This document shows, piece after piece, positions 1 to 11,921 of a stretch of DNA of 64,000 bases. The translations under genes were made by a program, and so were the position numbers. Below the pieces are notes generated by a model that saw nothing but the letters and a program-made list of their open reading frames with translations, searched no databases and was not told the origin of the DNA. The stretch is taken from contig VNKQ01000019.1 in NCBI GenBank assembly GCA_016508695.1, positions 558,001 through 622,000 of the forward strand. Direction: 5' to 3'. Numbering within the stretch: position 1 is the stretch's first letter; the number at the start of each line of letters is the position of its first letter. Origin of the DNA: Hyphodiscus hymeniophilus. Taxonomy: Eukaryota; Ascomycota; Leotiomycetes; Helotiales; Hyphodiscaceae.

Positions 1-64
1 CATCGCAATGGCAACCACAGACGTGTAAGTACCCACAGCTCACCCCCACCCACCCTTCTGACAG

Positions 65-637
65 CGGCAGCGGGTCAATCCCCCGGTCACATCAACCTCG
101 ACCTCCATTCTGTCCACTTCTTCTTCAAGTCTTGCTTCGAGCATTGCCTCGTCGATCACCTCGCACGCCACTATCAGCTCTTCGATCACGAGTAAACCAC
201 CCAGCAACTCGACCACAATCATCGTGACCTCCACACCATCCAGCTCTGGAAATTTCACGACCAAGCCACCGCCTCTTACCAATACCTCCATGCCAGTCAC
301 GACCAAGCACCGCAACCAGACCACTTCATTGGGTCCGTTCACCAACGCAACGACGACAGTCATCCCGATCACCACGACTGCTGTTATTACCAGTGATGGC
401 TCCGTCATCACTACGCCAATCGTTACTTTGGCTACTGTCACCTCACCTGGCGGTGGCGGTGGCGGCAGCGTCGTCGTCACTACATTACCAAATGGCGAGG
501 TAGTTACGTCGACCACCGCTCCTGAAGCAACTGGTACTGGCATCGTGCCTATCACCGCCAGTGATGGGCATCGCAACCGCGCATTCGCGATTGGTGCTTT
601 GGGAGCATTCGTTGCTGCGTATTTCTGCGCTATATAA
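65..637 (+). CDS. Ser/Thr-rich GPI-anchored cell-wall type protein, 3' end only
   Basis: This is the last exon of a gene that begins left of the window. A GTAAGT donor near 26 and a TGACAG acceptor at 64 suggest an intron 26-64, after which one frame stays open to the TAA at 635-637. The product is dominated by Ser, Thr, Val and Pro, the composition of an O-glycosylated stalk, and has a short poly-Gly stretch. It ends in a hydrophobic tail (FAIGALGAFVAAYFCAI) preceded by small residues, as in a GPI-attachment signal. By composition it is a secreted wall or membrane-tethered protein. No catalytic domain is visible in this part and the N-terminal domain lies outside the window. Confidence 0.6.
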   Translation, partial: RQRVNPPVTSTSTSILSTSSSSLASSIASSITSHATISSSITSKPPSNSTTIIVTSTPSSSGNFTTKPPPLTNTSMPVTTKHRNQTTSLGPFTNATTTVIPITTTAVITSDGSVITTPIVTLATVTSPGGGGGGSVVVTTLPNGEVVTSTTAPEATGTGIVPITASDGHRNRAFAIGALGAFVAAYFCAI

Positions 638-1648
638 TATTGATTGGTTCCCTGTACGAATTTTCCTTGTGTAAGGGCGTTAGGTCATGATTTAGTCTTT
701 GGTTTTCGTTAGGTGGGATAAGAACATAGAGGACGGGGTTTGGATTCAACGCAGTGAATAGGGGATAAAACAATAATGCCTAATAAATAATGATAATCTA
801 ATCTTTTTTTTTTGTGAATCTGCTCCCACTCGCTAATTGCATTCTTTGGTCTTTTCCGATTGGAGAGTCGCTTGGGTGGAAGTGCATCCACTAGCTTCTA
901 CTCCTTCAACTCAATCACAGGATATGCTCTGAAACAAAATACCTAGTCAGCGTCTAGATATCCCATAGAAAGTACAAGCGGGCTTAGCACATGATGGAGA
1001 GAATTCCATTTGCCATTAGCATTAGGAAGGAGTACTGCTGCGATTGTTCTGGTACAGTTGACTCTTCTCGGTCATGGGCACGTGTCACCAATCTCTTAGG
1101 GAATGGCCGAGAGAGTGGCATAAGGTATATTCTCTGAGCATTGGACAGTCCCCCTGGTGCCCGGCAGCGAAGTGATGAATAATCAACACAATGGAAAAGC
1201 GACATTGTCGAACGAAAAAGTACAGGAACTCGCAATCGCACCACGAGTCCTGTCTTTTAATCGAACCTTACTACTTCGTTTCGAAAATCTTGCGACGAAG
1301 ATAATGGTTTGGTGCCCGGACGCTGAGACGACATTACTGACTCCTCTACATCGAGGGAATTGTGCTGAATGAACTGAGGAGACTATTCAGCGGGTGCTTC
1401 TAGTTTATGACGATCGAACCCACGCTTTCTCTGGAATGCGGCGCACTCCTCGCATTAACCAACATTCCTAACCCATTTGACACGATCATGTCCTATTTAT
1501 TGATGGCTTTAAACCTCGATCCACAGTCAAAAGAATAAGTGCAGTTGCTCTCGTGGTCGATTTCTTTTTTGACTCATCGTAGGGTAAGGAATTCTTTTTT
1601 TAATATCTTGTTGCCGTACACGCTCCTCCCTCCCACATCAGCTCAACG
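638..1648. other. intergenic region
   Basis: About 1 kb with no supported gene. Short open frames on both strands have no domain, no splice support and start without context. A T-rich run at about 803-814 follows the upstream gene. Confidence 0.6.
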
Positions 1649-2229
1649 ATGAATCAAAGAGGGTCACTGTCGAAGATGGATAGGAGGAATATCCAAACGT
1701 GCTCTCTAAGACCGGATCGAAATCTGTTCCGATTCCACTTCGTCTTCCTAACCCTCGCGTTCCTTCTCCTTGGCAGTTGCGTCTCAACAGCCAATGCAAA
1801 CGCAACAAGTTCAGAGCGAACACCTGGTCCCGAACCAACAACCATCAATACCGGGTCCTCCTCGTCCACATTGCCAATAACGTCTTTGATATCCACGACT
1901 GCAAAAGGAGCCTTGTATGTTGACCTCAATCTGATCTATGCCTCCTGCCCATCAACCTCCCCAGTTCGACCACCTTACCTTAACCCAATTAACACACCAG
2001 AATGCCACTGACAAGTCTCAGCTCCTCGAGTGTAACACCACTCTCTTCCCTACCTTCAAATACGACAAAGTCTGACAGCCCGACTCAACCTTTAATTCCG
2101 AACCAACCATCGCAATCTTACGGGGATATGCTTACCGATTCCGGAATATCACAGTCCCCATCTTTAAGTGGGTTGATGTTGATTGTGATTATGGCCGCTG
2201 GCTTTACTGGTGGTTTTACCCTCCTTTAA
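1649..2229 (+). CDS. Small secreted, probably GPI-anchored Ser/Thr-rich protein
   Basis: Two exons, 1649-1914 and 2001-2229, give a 164-residue protein. The intron 1915-2000 starts GTATGT, has a CTTAAC branch-like site and ends CACCAG; joining keeps phase, whereas the earlier AG at 1963-1964 would run into a stop. The N-terminus carries a long basic segment and then a hydrophobic core (FVFLTLAFLLLG) ending near ANA, a plausible signal peptide or anchor. The middle is rich in Ser, Thr and Pro. The C-terminus is a hydrophobic tail of about 18 residues (LMLIVIMAAGFTGGFTLL), as in GPI-anchor signals. It lies next to another GPI-type gene. Function is unknown. A second ATG at 1676 would shorten the basic N-region. 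Confidence 0.6.
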
Positions 2230-3241
2230 GGTGTTCCGTTGTGGAATGGACACCGCAGGAATAGACACCGCAGGAATTGAGTAACTCTACAATCAGTTTC
2301 TCGAGCTCAGTACTCCTCCAGTTCCGAAGTTGAAGAGAAACACAAACCCCGTACCCCACAACTTTCGATTTCATCAGGTGTAGGCATAAAACCGCACTAG
2401 CTTCTCCCGGCCCACTACATCGATAGAAAGCTAAACAAGCAAAGAGTTCTGAACAAATTCTGGAACTCTACAAGCCCCTCCTTCATTATGTCTCTACCAT
2501 ATGCTTCACCGCAATATCTTTTTCACTACCCATTCCCAAACTCGCCAGGCCATCAAAAGCACACGAATCATCTCTTTTGACCAAATCCAACAAGTCTTCA
2601 GAATGCCTTCATATTTGAATTTCACACGACTTTTCTGTGGAAAGCGGTGTGATTAGTTACTCCCAGTGTACTTATGTCACCTGTAAGTGTGGCGTGTCGC
2701 TGCTGGTGATTGCTGCCCCGACAAGCGAAAAGTTCCTAATTTCCTTCGAGACGACCATTGAAAATACCAATCATCAAGATTCAGCGAAATCCTACCATGA
2801 GGGGGAGATAAGTGCATTATCGTGCTGGAAATAAGAAATTGGATTTCATGGTCGTACATGTGATACATGTGAGAGGAGGTGGCCGTTTGAGGAGAGGAGG
2901 AATCGATGGTGTGGTGTAAGCAGTACAGTCCTGGGATTGAAAAGTGGGAGAGTGAGGAAAAAGCAAGGGATGGTGCATGGGAACAGGTTGAAAAGGTAGA
3001 AGAGAAGATATGAATGGGATTACGAGAATGGAGTGGGTAATCCCAGGTGTGAAGACATCGACAACACGAAGCAGTAATAATCCATTGAGAAGAATCAGAC
3101 CTGAAAGTACATTTAACACGAATTCATCGCAGTCTCCTGATTTAAATTCAGTCTATGACATCTTGGGTATCAATCTATCACCTTTACAAACTCGCCTCCC
3201 AAAACCATCAACTCCCTTTCCCACTCAATCTTCGTTGAAAC
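2230..3241. other. intergenic region between convergent genes
   Basis: About 1 kb containing the 3' flanks of the small GPI protein gene and of the cotransporter gene. Short frames near 2637-2834 and 2817-3119 have no recognisable domain or splice support. Confidence 0.55.
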
Positions 3242-6200
3242 TTACAAACTCATAGTAACCGTCATACTATTGGAATGCACCATCAAGACCGGCGGGCATC
3301 CCTTACAGAGGACTTCCAAGTCCCCCAAATACGCCCTACTTGCATCCTCACTCTTACAAGTGCCTTCAACCGGACTTGGCAGCGTAGTGAACATAACCGC
3401 TGTCTTTGTGCTCTTCATTCGCATCAGCTCATTGAGGATCAAATGCTGTGCTCTACACGGCAGATCATTGAAAGACAATGGCAGAGCTTGAGTAGAATAT
3501 GTTGAGCCTCGTCGTGACTTTGCTGATGATACATCAGGCGGTTCCGAGGCTTCAGAGATGTGTTCGGGGATTGGCGGAGCATGGGAAAGGGAATGCGGCG
3601 GCATGGTGTGGGAGGAGCGGTATGCAGAAGGTAGATTCCCGCGCCGAGGAGGCGGAGAAGGTGTGTCGGTAAACATTATGCTGGGACCGGGACCGTCTTC
3701 TGTCGCAACGCGGGTTATGGGAACGGGCTTGGAGGTGAATTTTGGGGTCGAGGCATGGCGGGATAAGGAAGGGCGGACCGAGTGCAATGATGTTGACCGA
3801 TCGATGGGCTTAGACTCTTTGATAGAGGAGGGTTTGCTTATTGTACCTTCCGAAGCTTTTGACGAGGCGAGATTGGAGCTTGACGCAGGTCTCTTGGTGC
3901 CATTTTCGCTTCGAAGAGAGGCATTTGAGGATGTGAGGTTGGCTTGGCCTGTGGCGGACAGGCTGGGTACGGAAGTAGTAGCTACAGTGGGAGAGAAGGG
4001 TCGCTTAGTTGTTGGGTCTGGGACTTTGACTTCTCGCTCTCCTGTAGACTTTTTCGACGGAGGGGGTCCTCTCATCGAGTCGCCATGACTCTTCCTCCTT
4101 CGAACGAGCTTCGCCCTGCTCGGGGAATCACCTTCTGATTCAAAATCATCGATATCCGCTTCACTTGCGGCGCTTTCGGGTCCATCGCTCTCGCCATCCA
4201 AGTCGTCTGAAACGACTGCCGCTGAATCGCTTTCGTCATCGGACTCGCTGCCAGAATCTTCGCTGGCACTAGCTTGGCTTGCATGTTGTCTTACGACGTG
4301 GGGCGAAAGCCTATGTGTTCTCATCCCAAGGTTGACTCCAAGTTTAGTTATCCCGCTCATTGTGTGTTTTCGCTTCGACTTTCGAAGAAGTTTGCGTAGT
4401 CCAAGGAAACGCTCGACACGCTCTCCTCGATGACCTTGCTGGAACGAAGCATCCGGCCAATTCGATCCAGCAGTGAAAATACTCGCAATCTCAGACAGAT
4501 CCTCAGTGGCTGAAACACCACCCCTATTTCCTCTGATCTTCTGGATTTCATCCCACCATTCCTGATCTTTCAGACATTCGTCTACAACATCTTCATGCGC
4601 TTTTCCAGGAGTCGCACCATTCACAATAATCTCGTATGTGTTGAGTTTGCCTGAAGCCAGCCAGAAGACTAGTACGTCCGCCTCGATTCGCAGATTTTCC
4701 AATAAAGATTTTACTCGTCCACGTTCTTCTTCGACATCAGATTCGTATTCGACGAAGACCGCAACCCGGAGTTTGTATACTTTCTTCCAAGCTGGAACAG
4801 TGTTCAGGATGACACCGAGCTGGAGGATTAATGTATCTTGGACGGAGTATCAGCTCTATTGGCACAAATTGGAAGGGCCAACTTACAAGTATCAAAGTTG
4901 GTGGTCAGAACATTCTGCTTGTTGTCCCCTTCAGCTGCAATCTCGGCCGACATTTGGATTGGCCACAAATCAATATACTTCTTAGTATGTTCGCCTTTTG
5001 TATGCGGGAACTCTAAGTCTTGAAAGCCCTTTGCAACTGCAACGTTAATCTGTAGTCGTAACAGGAGATCTTCGAGGATGGTGACATAACTGGTGACATT
5101 CATCATGGCTTCTGTTTTACAGTAGTCTGTAGGCAATACTCCTTCTAACCTGACATCTTTGCTATCGCGTCGTGTCAGCTCTCTTTGAGCGCCTGTGAGA
5201 TCATTGGCATCTGAGGACCGATCTAAATCGGGAAGATCGATCAAAGGCTGACTTCTTCTCAAGTCGTCAAGATTGTAGAAGCCCAACACCGCAATGTTCG
5301 GTCTCATGCCTCCCAGTCCAGCGTTCAAGAGAATGTTCCTAGCACCCCATTCTGGCCCAGGGGAGATTGCAATATTGACGAAAGCTTTGATCTTGGAGAA
5401 ATCGATGTATTTTGTCCATGCAGCCTGCTGTCGACGAGCCTCAGGTACTGATCGACCGAAATCATCTGTGACTATAACATGACCGAGGATATACAGTCCG
5501 CCTTTCTTCATTGAGTTACAAAATTGTATGAGCTTGTACTGTCTTCTTGGGTCATTGACGAAGAGCAGAATCTGAGGACGCCAGAATTTGACGTGCTCTT
5601 GTCTTAGTCTGAGAAGGTACTTTCGGACTTGGTGATAGATGAGGTTTTGCGAGACGTCTCCCCAGCTCTTAGGAGGACTGGCATAGTGGATTATGAGGAA
5701 GATCATGACAAGGATACCGACACACCCAGTTGCATATAGGCCATCGACGAAGAACATTGCAGCACCAGAGGCGATAGTGCCGGCCAATGCAGTTTGCCAG
5801 TTGAAGAAATGAAAGGAGGGGCGAAAGTTGGGCGCTGATCCTATTTTCAAAAGAAAACAAGCTAGATTCATCACAAGAAATGTCATCTAGATCATGTCAA
5901 TTAATATGCTGAACTCGGCTCGAACAGTGCATTGTGCATCCCAGTGCTTGGGTAAGGAGAAAATACTCACAAGGTAAGTCATAGTGACAAAAGAAGCTAT
6001 CTGATTGAGATCGCAAAGCATCGTTATCTGCGCCACAATATAGGTCATGATAATAGCATATGTAGGCTCATCGCCTTTTTTTGTTCCTTGCCCAAAGATC
6101 CAAAACCCAGGCAGGAGATTATCGCGAGCGAGAGCCTGCAGAAGCTTCGCTGATCCGATCACACCCATCAGTGTCGAAAACAGCGAGCTGGCAAGCTCTC

Positions 6201-7585
6201 CGGCGAGAATGATAAGACCAGAAATATTCGTATCCTGAATGACGTTGGCATTCCGGGTAAAAGATGCTCTCGTTATCGTTGCTGCCATTGCCAAGATAAC
6301 AAGGGTATACAAGACAAAAGTAGTTCCCAGGCCGTAGAGTGTTCCTTTCGGTATTGATTTGCTAGGATTCTTCAGATCTCCAGACATACTCGCGCCTGCA
6401 AAGATCCCTCCAGTTGCAGGAAATAGAATACCGAATAGATCTTGGAAGGTCTCCTTGCCATTGACCTGACTTCCAGCTGCTCCTCGCGTGAGTTGAGGTT
6501 GCAAATTTCCAACAAAAGTGTTCCAGGTAGGACCAGTGTATTCGATGCCAAGTTTCCTGTCCTCGAACGGAGACATGATGAGTGCCGATAATGGAATGCT
6601 GAGGGTGGCGATCAAAAGGATCACTAACAAACCATTGCTTGCTCTAGCAAATATAGACGACCCTGCCAAGCATATAGCAGTGCATAACACGAGCACAACC
6701 GTTGACCAGAGATAGAGATACCAAAAGCTTTCTGGGAGTACATTTGCCCAGTTCCCAGTCGTCGTACCAAAATTGAGTTTTACACAATCAATCAAGCCCA
6801 CAGCATTCAATCCGGTGTTGAAGACAAATCCGAGGTAGAACACCACCCCTATAGAACCGCCGAACTCCGGCCCGAGAGATCTTGATATGAGATAGTATGC
6901 CCCTCCCCCTCGAACGGTTCCATTGGATGCAATTGCCGATAGCGAGAAGGTGGTAATAAGATTGATTGCGTATGCTGCAATGAGCATTCCCATTATACCC
7001 AGAAACCCTCCCTGGCCTGTATTCGTTAGCACCTCCAGCCAGAACTCAAGTATAAATGAACGGACCAAGTATAAATCCAAATCTTAAGAACATCAGAATG
7101 CTTAGGACATTGAGGCATGTGGGTACATATACGCCTGAGAACATTCCCAATTTCTCATCACCTCCAACAGGTCTAGGACCAAGTCCAGGCCTGGGTGCTG
7201 ACGGATCCCCATTTGCTTTTTTGCTCTCCGCTTCATTGTGTTCTTGTATCAGTGAAGTATCCACCCCCGATGTATGTGTGTTCCGCCTCCCACTCGCTGA
7301 CCTCCTCCGTAGGGATGAGGACCCCTCATTGCTATTGTGCGAATGGAGGTGTAAAAGTCGTTTCGTAAGTTCATGCTCGCGCGGGGGAGGGGTTGAATTG
7401 TCTGTAGCCGGCTCGTATGGATTCGACAACTCTCGTGACGCAGAAGGACGAGACTGCTCGGGCTGTACCTCTTCAGACCAACGCCTATTTAACTCCCCTG
7501 CATCATCCGTCGCAGCTTTAGTCTGGAAATTTGAGTGCTGATGTGGCTCCTTGTGCGAATAGGAAACCGGATGCTTGTCGGACAT
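3242..7585 (-). CDS. VHC1: Cation-chloride cotransporter, SLC12 family (yeast Vhc1-like)
   Basis: Four exons (7066-7585, 5971-7016, 4887-5886, 3242-4836) give 1386 residues. Introns 7017-7065, 5887-5970 and 4837-4886 all keep phase. The protein has a hydrophilic N-terminus, a multi-pass core starting near residue 145 with the family signature NGTVRGGGAYYLISRSLGPE, and a long cytosolic C-terminal domain (LWPIQMSAEIA, then LILQLGVILNTVPAWKKVYKLRV across the third intron). The C-terminal part carries a long Ser-rich disordered insert and ends with a conserved strand near the stop. Family members co-transport K+ (or Na+) with Cl-; in budding yeast Vhc1 acts at the vacuole, so a vacuolar membrane site is inferred. 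The gene is divergent from the amino-acid transporter at 8486, sharing a 900-bp promoter region. It is complete with no lesion seen. Confidence 0.93.
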
Positions 7586-8485
7586 TGTGCGGTTTCATGT
7601 ACTCTTGATACTCGATACATTCGGAATTTGAACCCGGCCGGCCGTTTGACTTCCAGCTTGTACGCCCTGTTTGAAGGTCAGAGGGAGTTCCTGAGGCTCC
7701 AGATGTTCGAGTAGATTCGAATAGGTAGTCTTGGGAATCCACAAAGCTCGCTCCTCCACGGCAGAGCACTTCTTGGAGCTATTGGTAACAGGATGGTTGT
7801 GTACAAGCCCATACCATAGTGGCACTCGTGCTCCTCGAAACCAAGCAAAAGCACAACGATTCGGAGACTATCCCTGTCTTCATGGCGTCATTCGCTAAAC
7901 CTTCAGATTCTCTGCAGGTCGCGGACCTGTGTGAAGGCGTCTCAACATTGGGTAGGAGTAGCAGATATTGAGTCGGGATTGTCACGGTAAGAGGGGAAAG
8001 TAGAGAATGATGGTGAGGACTATGCCCAGCCTTGAAAGGGCTCAACGCAAGGGGGGTTCCCACGAGGCTGAAGATCAGATAGATAAGCTGAGAGCCTTGG
8101 TCTAATTACTGGCGTATGATTGGCCGAAAAACTTCCAGGGTCTCCCACCCATTTGTACCTGCCTTGTTCGTCAAACCTTCGGAGGTCAGCGAGCTTAGAC
8201 ACCTGACGGTCAGAGTTGAGACACAGACACTGCGCCCCAAATGAAGTTCAAGATATAAGATATATATCCCCCGAGAATATCGATCGCAGCTCTCATGAAT
8301 CATTGTGACCACCTCCTCCTGCATCAACACATCCCGACGGCTGACTTGCAAATCTTAGAATCGAGTTTTGCTTTTTTTGTTTTTACCACAGACGCGATAA
8401 ACATGAGATAAGATCCGACCCGACCCAACAATCTCTGTTCACATAACTGCACCGCCTGCATACGGTCAACGAAGGGGACACGATC
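7586..8485. promoter_or_regulatory. divergent promoter region between VHC1 and AVT3-like genes
   Basis: The two transporter genes start back to back 900 bp apart. Pyrimidine-rich DNA (8368-8389) lies about 100 bp before the AVT-like start, as is common before fungal transcription starts. No specific factor site was assigned. Confidence 0.5.
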
Positions 8486-10952
8486 ATGTCCACGCCTCAG
8501 GATGGCGCATCATCCTCGAAACCGCTACCGGTTCCAATGGCATCCTCCCCAGCCTCTGGAGGCTCGTTCAGAGGACGCTCTTCCGGTAGTCCAGTTCCCA
8601 GAGCTGCCTCGACAGCTCGGTTGATTTCACCAGTACCGTCACACAGTACAGTTGGCACTCCCCAAATTCGCCAGATCCCTACTCCAGGTCAAGCAGACGC
8701 TACAGCACAGTTTGGGAACCTGACTCCTCTGGCCGGTGCTGAACCCCACTCTTCCATGCCCGGACCTGGATTGTCTGCTCTCTCCGCGGCACTGTCGAAC
8801 TCGCTCGGGCAGACACCTACCACTTTCGGCACTCCCCCAGTACGACCTCCAACACCGTCGGCTGCTGACCATCAGAGGCAAGGTTCGGGTCCGCAGAGCA
8901 GCTATGGGTCGTTTGATACCCGAGCTAGATCTGTTCAGGGCGCTCCGGGGTGGGCAGGACCAAGTACTTTCGAGGATCCAGAGATCGTGAGACGACATCT
9001 CGTGCAACCTTCGGAATCAAACCATACAGTAGCAGATGTGCAGAATGATGGCAGCATATTTGGGACAATGTCTTTACGTGGGGGATCTCCAGCTGGCAAG
9101 GCAAAGCAGGCTCTGGACGACGTAGCACCGGGGCTCGACGATGACGAATTCTCGAGTTTGCGGCTTCAGGGAGGAGATGTTACACGACCTATCTACAAAT
9201 GGTCAGAGGACGCACAAGGAAGAGGGCGAACACAAAGAAGCCAAAGTTTCCATCTTTCGAGGCCGGAACCTGAGAACGAGGTCTTCGACATTGGCTCAAT
9301 CAAAGTACCAGGTGGCTTCCGCCGGAACTATCTGCGACGAGTTGCTGCGAGTCCTTCACCTGCTGGCAGAGATGTTGAAGAGGGTGCTAGTGGACTGGCT
9401 CAACGACGTGGCGTCAGACAACCGAGGTTGCTCACAAACAACTTCATTGAATTTTTGACCATATATGGACATTTCGCTGGTGAGGAGCTTGAGGAAGATG
9501 ATGAGGTACTCCGACCAGACGAGTATTTCTCGGATAACTATGACTATGGAGATGATGGGCCTGGCAGCGATGAGGATAGAGAACCCATGGAAGATAGCGC
9601 TTTGCTCACACCCGGGCGACGGAAACGGAAGCGTAAGGAACGTGTTGCAACTGGGACCAATAATTCGACGGGGGCAGCTCTGTTACTTCTCAAGTCATTC
9701 GTTGGAACGGGTGTGCTTTTCCTGCCCAAAGCCTATCTAAATGGTGGGATGCTGTTCAGTAACTTGGTCCTACTGTTTGTCGCAGCACTGAGCTATTACT
9801 GTTTCGTCTTGCTAGTCAACACCCGTCTCAAAGTCGATGGCTCTTTTGGTGATATTGGCGGCATTCTATATGGAAAGTGGATGCGAACAACCATCCTCGC
9901 CTCTATCGTCATCAGTCAAATTGGATTCGTTGCAGCATACATCGTCTTCACGTCCGAGAATCTGCAGGCCTTCATACTCGCAGTCTCCCATTGCAAGACT
10001 CTCATCCCGATCAAGTATCTGATCCTGATGCAAATGGCTGTCTTCCTGCCATTCTCATTGCTCCGAGATATCACCAAGCTTGGATTCACAGCTCTCGTCG
10101 CGGATGCCTTCATTCTCATTGGATTGAGCTATCTTTACTACTACGATATTCTCACAATCGTTAGACAGCATGGAGTTGCAGACATTATCAACTTCAATCC
10201 CAATGACTGGACCTTGTTCATCGGGACAGCAATTTTCACCTTCGAAGGGATTGGTCTTATCATTCCTATTCAGGAATCGATGAAGAATCCTAAGAAGTTC
10301 CCTTCAGTGTTGTTCGGCGTCATGATCATCATAAGCGTAGTTTTTATCTCTATGGGTGCACTCTCCTACGCCGCATACGGTTCAGCTACCGAGACAGTCG
10401 TCATTCTCAACCTTCCGCAGGACAGCAAGCTAGTAAATGGCGTCCAATTTCTCTACTCCCTTGCTATCCTCCTGTCTACTCCTCTACAGATTTTCCCGGC
10501 CATCAGGATCACAGAAAACGAGCTTTTCACCAAAAGTGGGAAGTATAACCCGTACATCAAATGGCAAAAGAATGTTTTTCGATTTTTCGTCGTTATGCTC
10601 TGCGCTGCTATTGCGTGGTTCGGTGCCAATGATCTTGATAAGTTTGTGTCGATAGTGGGAAGTTTTGCTTGTATACCGTTGGTGTATATCTATCCAGTAA
10701 GAGTCCTTACATTTTTTCTACTTCCCTTTCCTCGCAAGGCACTAACGCAACATACAGCCAATGCTCCATTACAAAAGCGTAGCAAAGACCCGATTCCGCA
10801 AAGTCGCGGATATCGTCCTCTGTATCTTTGGCCTCGTCGTCATGGTATATACTACCTCCTTGACGATCATAAGTTGGGCCAGTGGTACTGTGGAACCCAA
10901 GTTACCCAGTTATTGCGATAAGCAAAAATTGGGGCAGATCTTTAATTTCTAA
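8486..10952 (+). CDS. AVT3: Vacuolar amino-acid transporter, AAAP family (Avt3/Avt4-like)
   Basis: Exon 1 (8486-10696) and exon 2 (10758-10952) are joined over a 61-nt intron (GTAAGA donor, CTAAC branch, ACAG acceptor), giving 801 residues. The first ~390 residues are Ser/Pro/Gly-rich and acidic, as in Avt3/Avt4 homologues, and then basic (RRKRKRKER) just before the membrane core. The core begins STGAALLLLKSFVGTGVLFL and contains about 11 hydrophobic segments. The splice joins IPLVYIYP to PMLHYK, matching the family's conserved IPLVYIYPP stretch. Avt3/Avt4 export neutral amino acids from the vacuole to the cytosol, so that role is inferred. Reading through the intron gives a longer but wrong C-terminus that stops at 10921. 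The gene is complete; the exact Avt3 versus Avt4 assignment is uncertain. Confidence 0.9.
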
Positions 10953-11921
10953 GTACATCGGATATGTCAAAGCTCGTTCTTACTTTCTGGATTATGGGTT
11001 TCAATGAGTGAGAGGAGGAAAGGATTGAAGAAGAAAGGAGCAAAGGGTGTAATGAACCGGATTGATGGAACATTGCCTTGTGTATCATTTAGATTTTTTC
11101 TTGAATTTCGGCATAGCGTTGCGTGAGAACTGTCTTTGCTTGGCTAGTCAGTTGCCTCAGGTCATCAGATGAGTTACTTTTCCTTGGTCTTCTGAAGGCA
11201 GTTGGCGGCAAACCTACCTTGCTGCTTGGTTATCACACATTAGAATGGAGATGAATACATGTTTCTTTATTCGAATCCATCCCGCTATTGATGTTGCGGT
11301 TCATCTTGTAGGCTTTGAATGATTCGAATACCTTTAACAACGATCTGCCACAACTCTACTAGCCGTTAGTTAATGCCTTCTACTGAGGATACTGGAGTCT
11401 TACGCCTTTAACAGACCTCTCTTGGTGCTTGCCGCATGATCCGCTTACTCCGTTTCTAGAGAATACTGTGGGGCATGTTGTAATGGATTTAAGTCTGTCT
11501 TGAGCAGAGGGTTTCGCAATGGTTTCTACATATTGATCAATAATACATTATTGGTGATATTAGCACTACTGCTCACCATTGAAAAATCTGTGTTCTACCA
11601 TCCATTCAAGTAAAGGACTGATGAAATAAATGCAAACCATGCTCAAGCAAGCATGTTCAGCGGACACCGACATCAAGCCACTGTTCAGTTCCTTCCCCGA
11701 TCCTCATTCATGAAGCATGGGAAGGAAAGGAGATTCTCTTTCTTGAATGAGCTAGTAAGTGGAGGACCCTATGTTTACTCTGATTTGAAGATTTGAGAAA
11801 ATGGGAAAGCCAGAATTGTCAAAAGTGGGCAAGAAAGTAGGTTGCAATCAATTTAAGCCTTCGAGGAGGATTTGATCAACTCCCTGTCGTTTTTTGCATT
11901 CCCACGTTTGATCTGAAGCTA
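10953..11921. other. intergenic region between convergent genes
   Basis: About 970 bp with no open frame of note on either strand. It contains the 3' flanks of the AVT3-like and dehydratase genes and AT-rich sequence. Confidence 0.65.

Noticed and set aside
40..576. 178-codon minus-strand frame opposite the first gene
   Set aside because: Antisense of a Ser/Thr/Val-rich coding region; stop-poor by composition only.
10697..10921. C-terminus of the AVT-like protein read through the last intron
   Set aside because: A consensus 61-nt intron restores the conserved IPLVYIYPP stretch and a final membrane helix.
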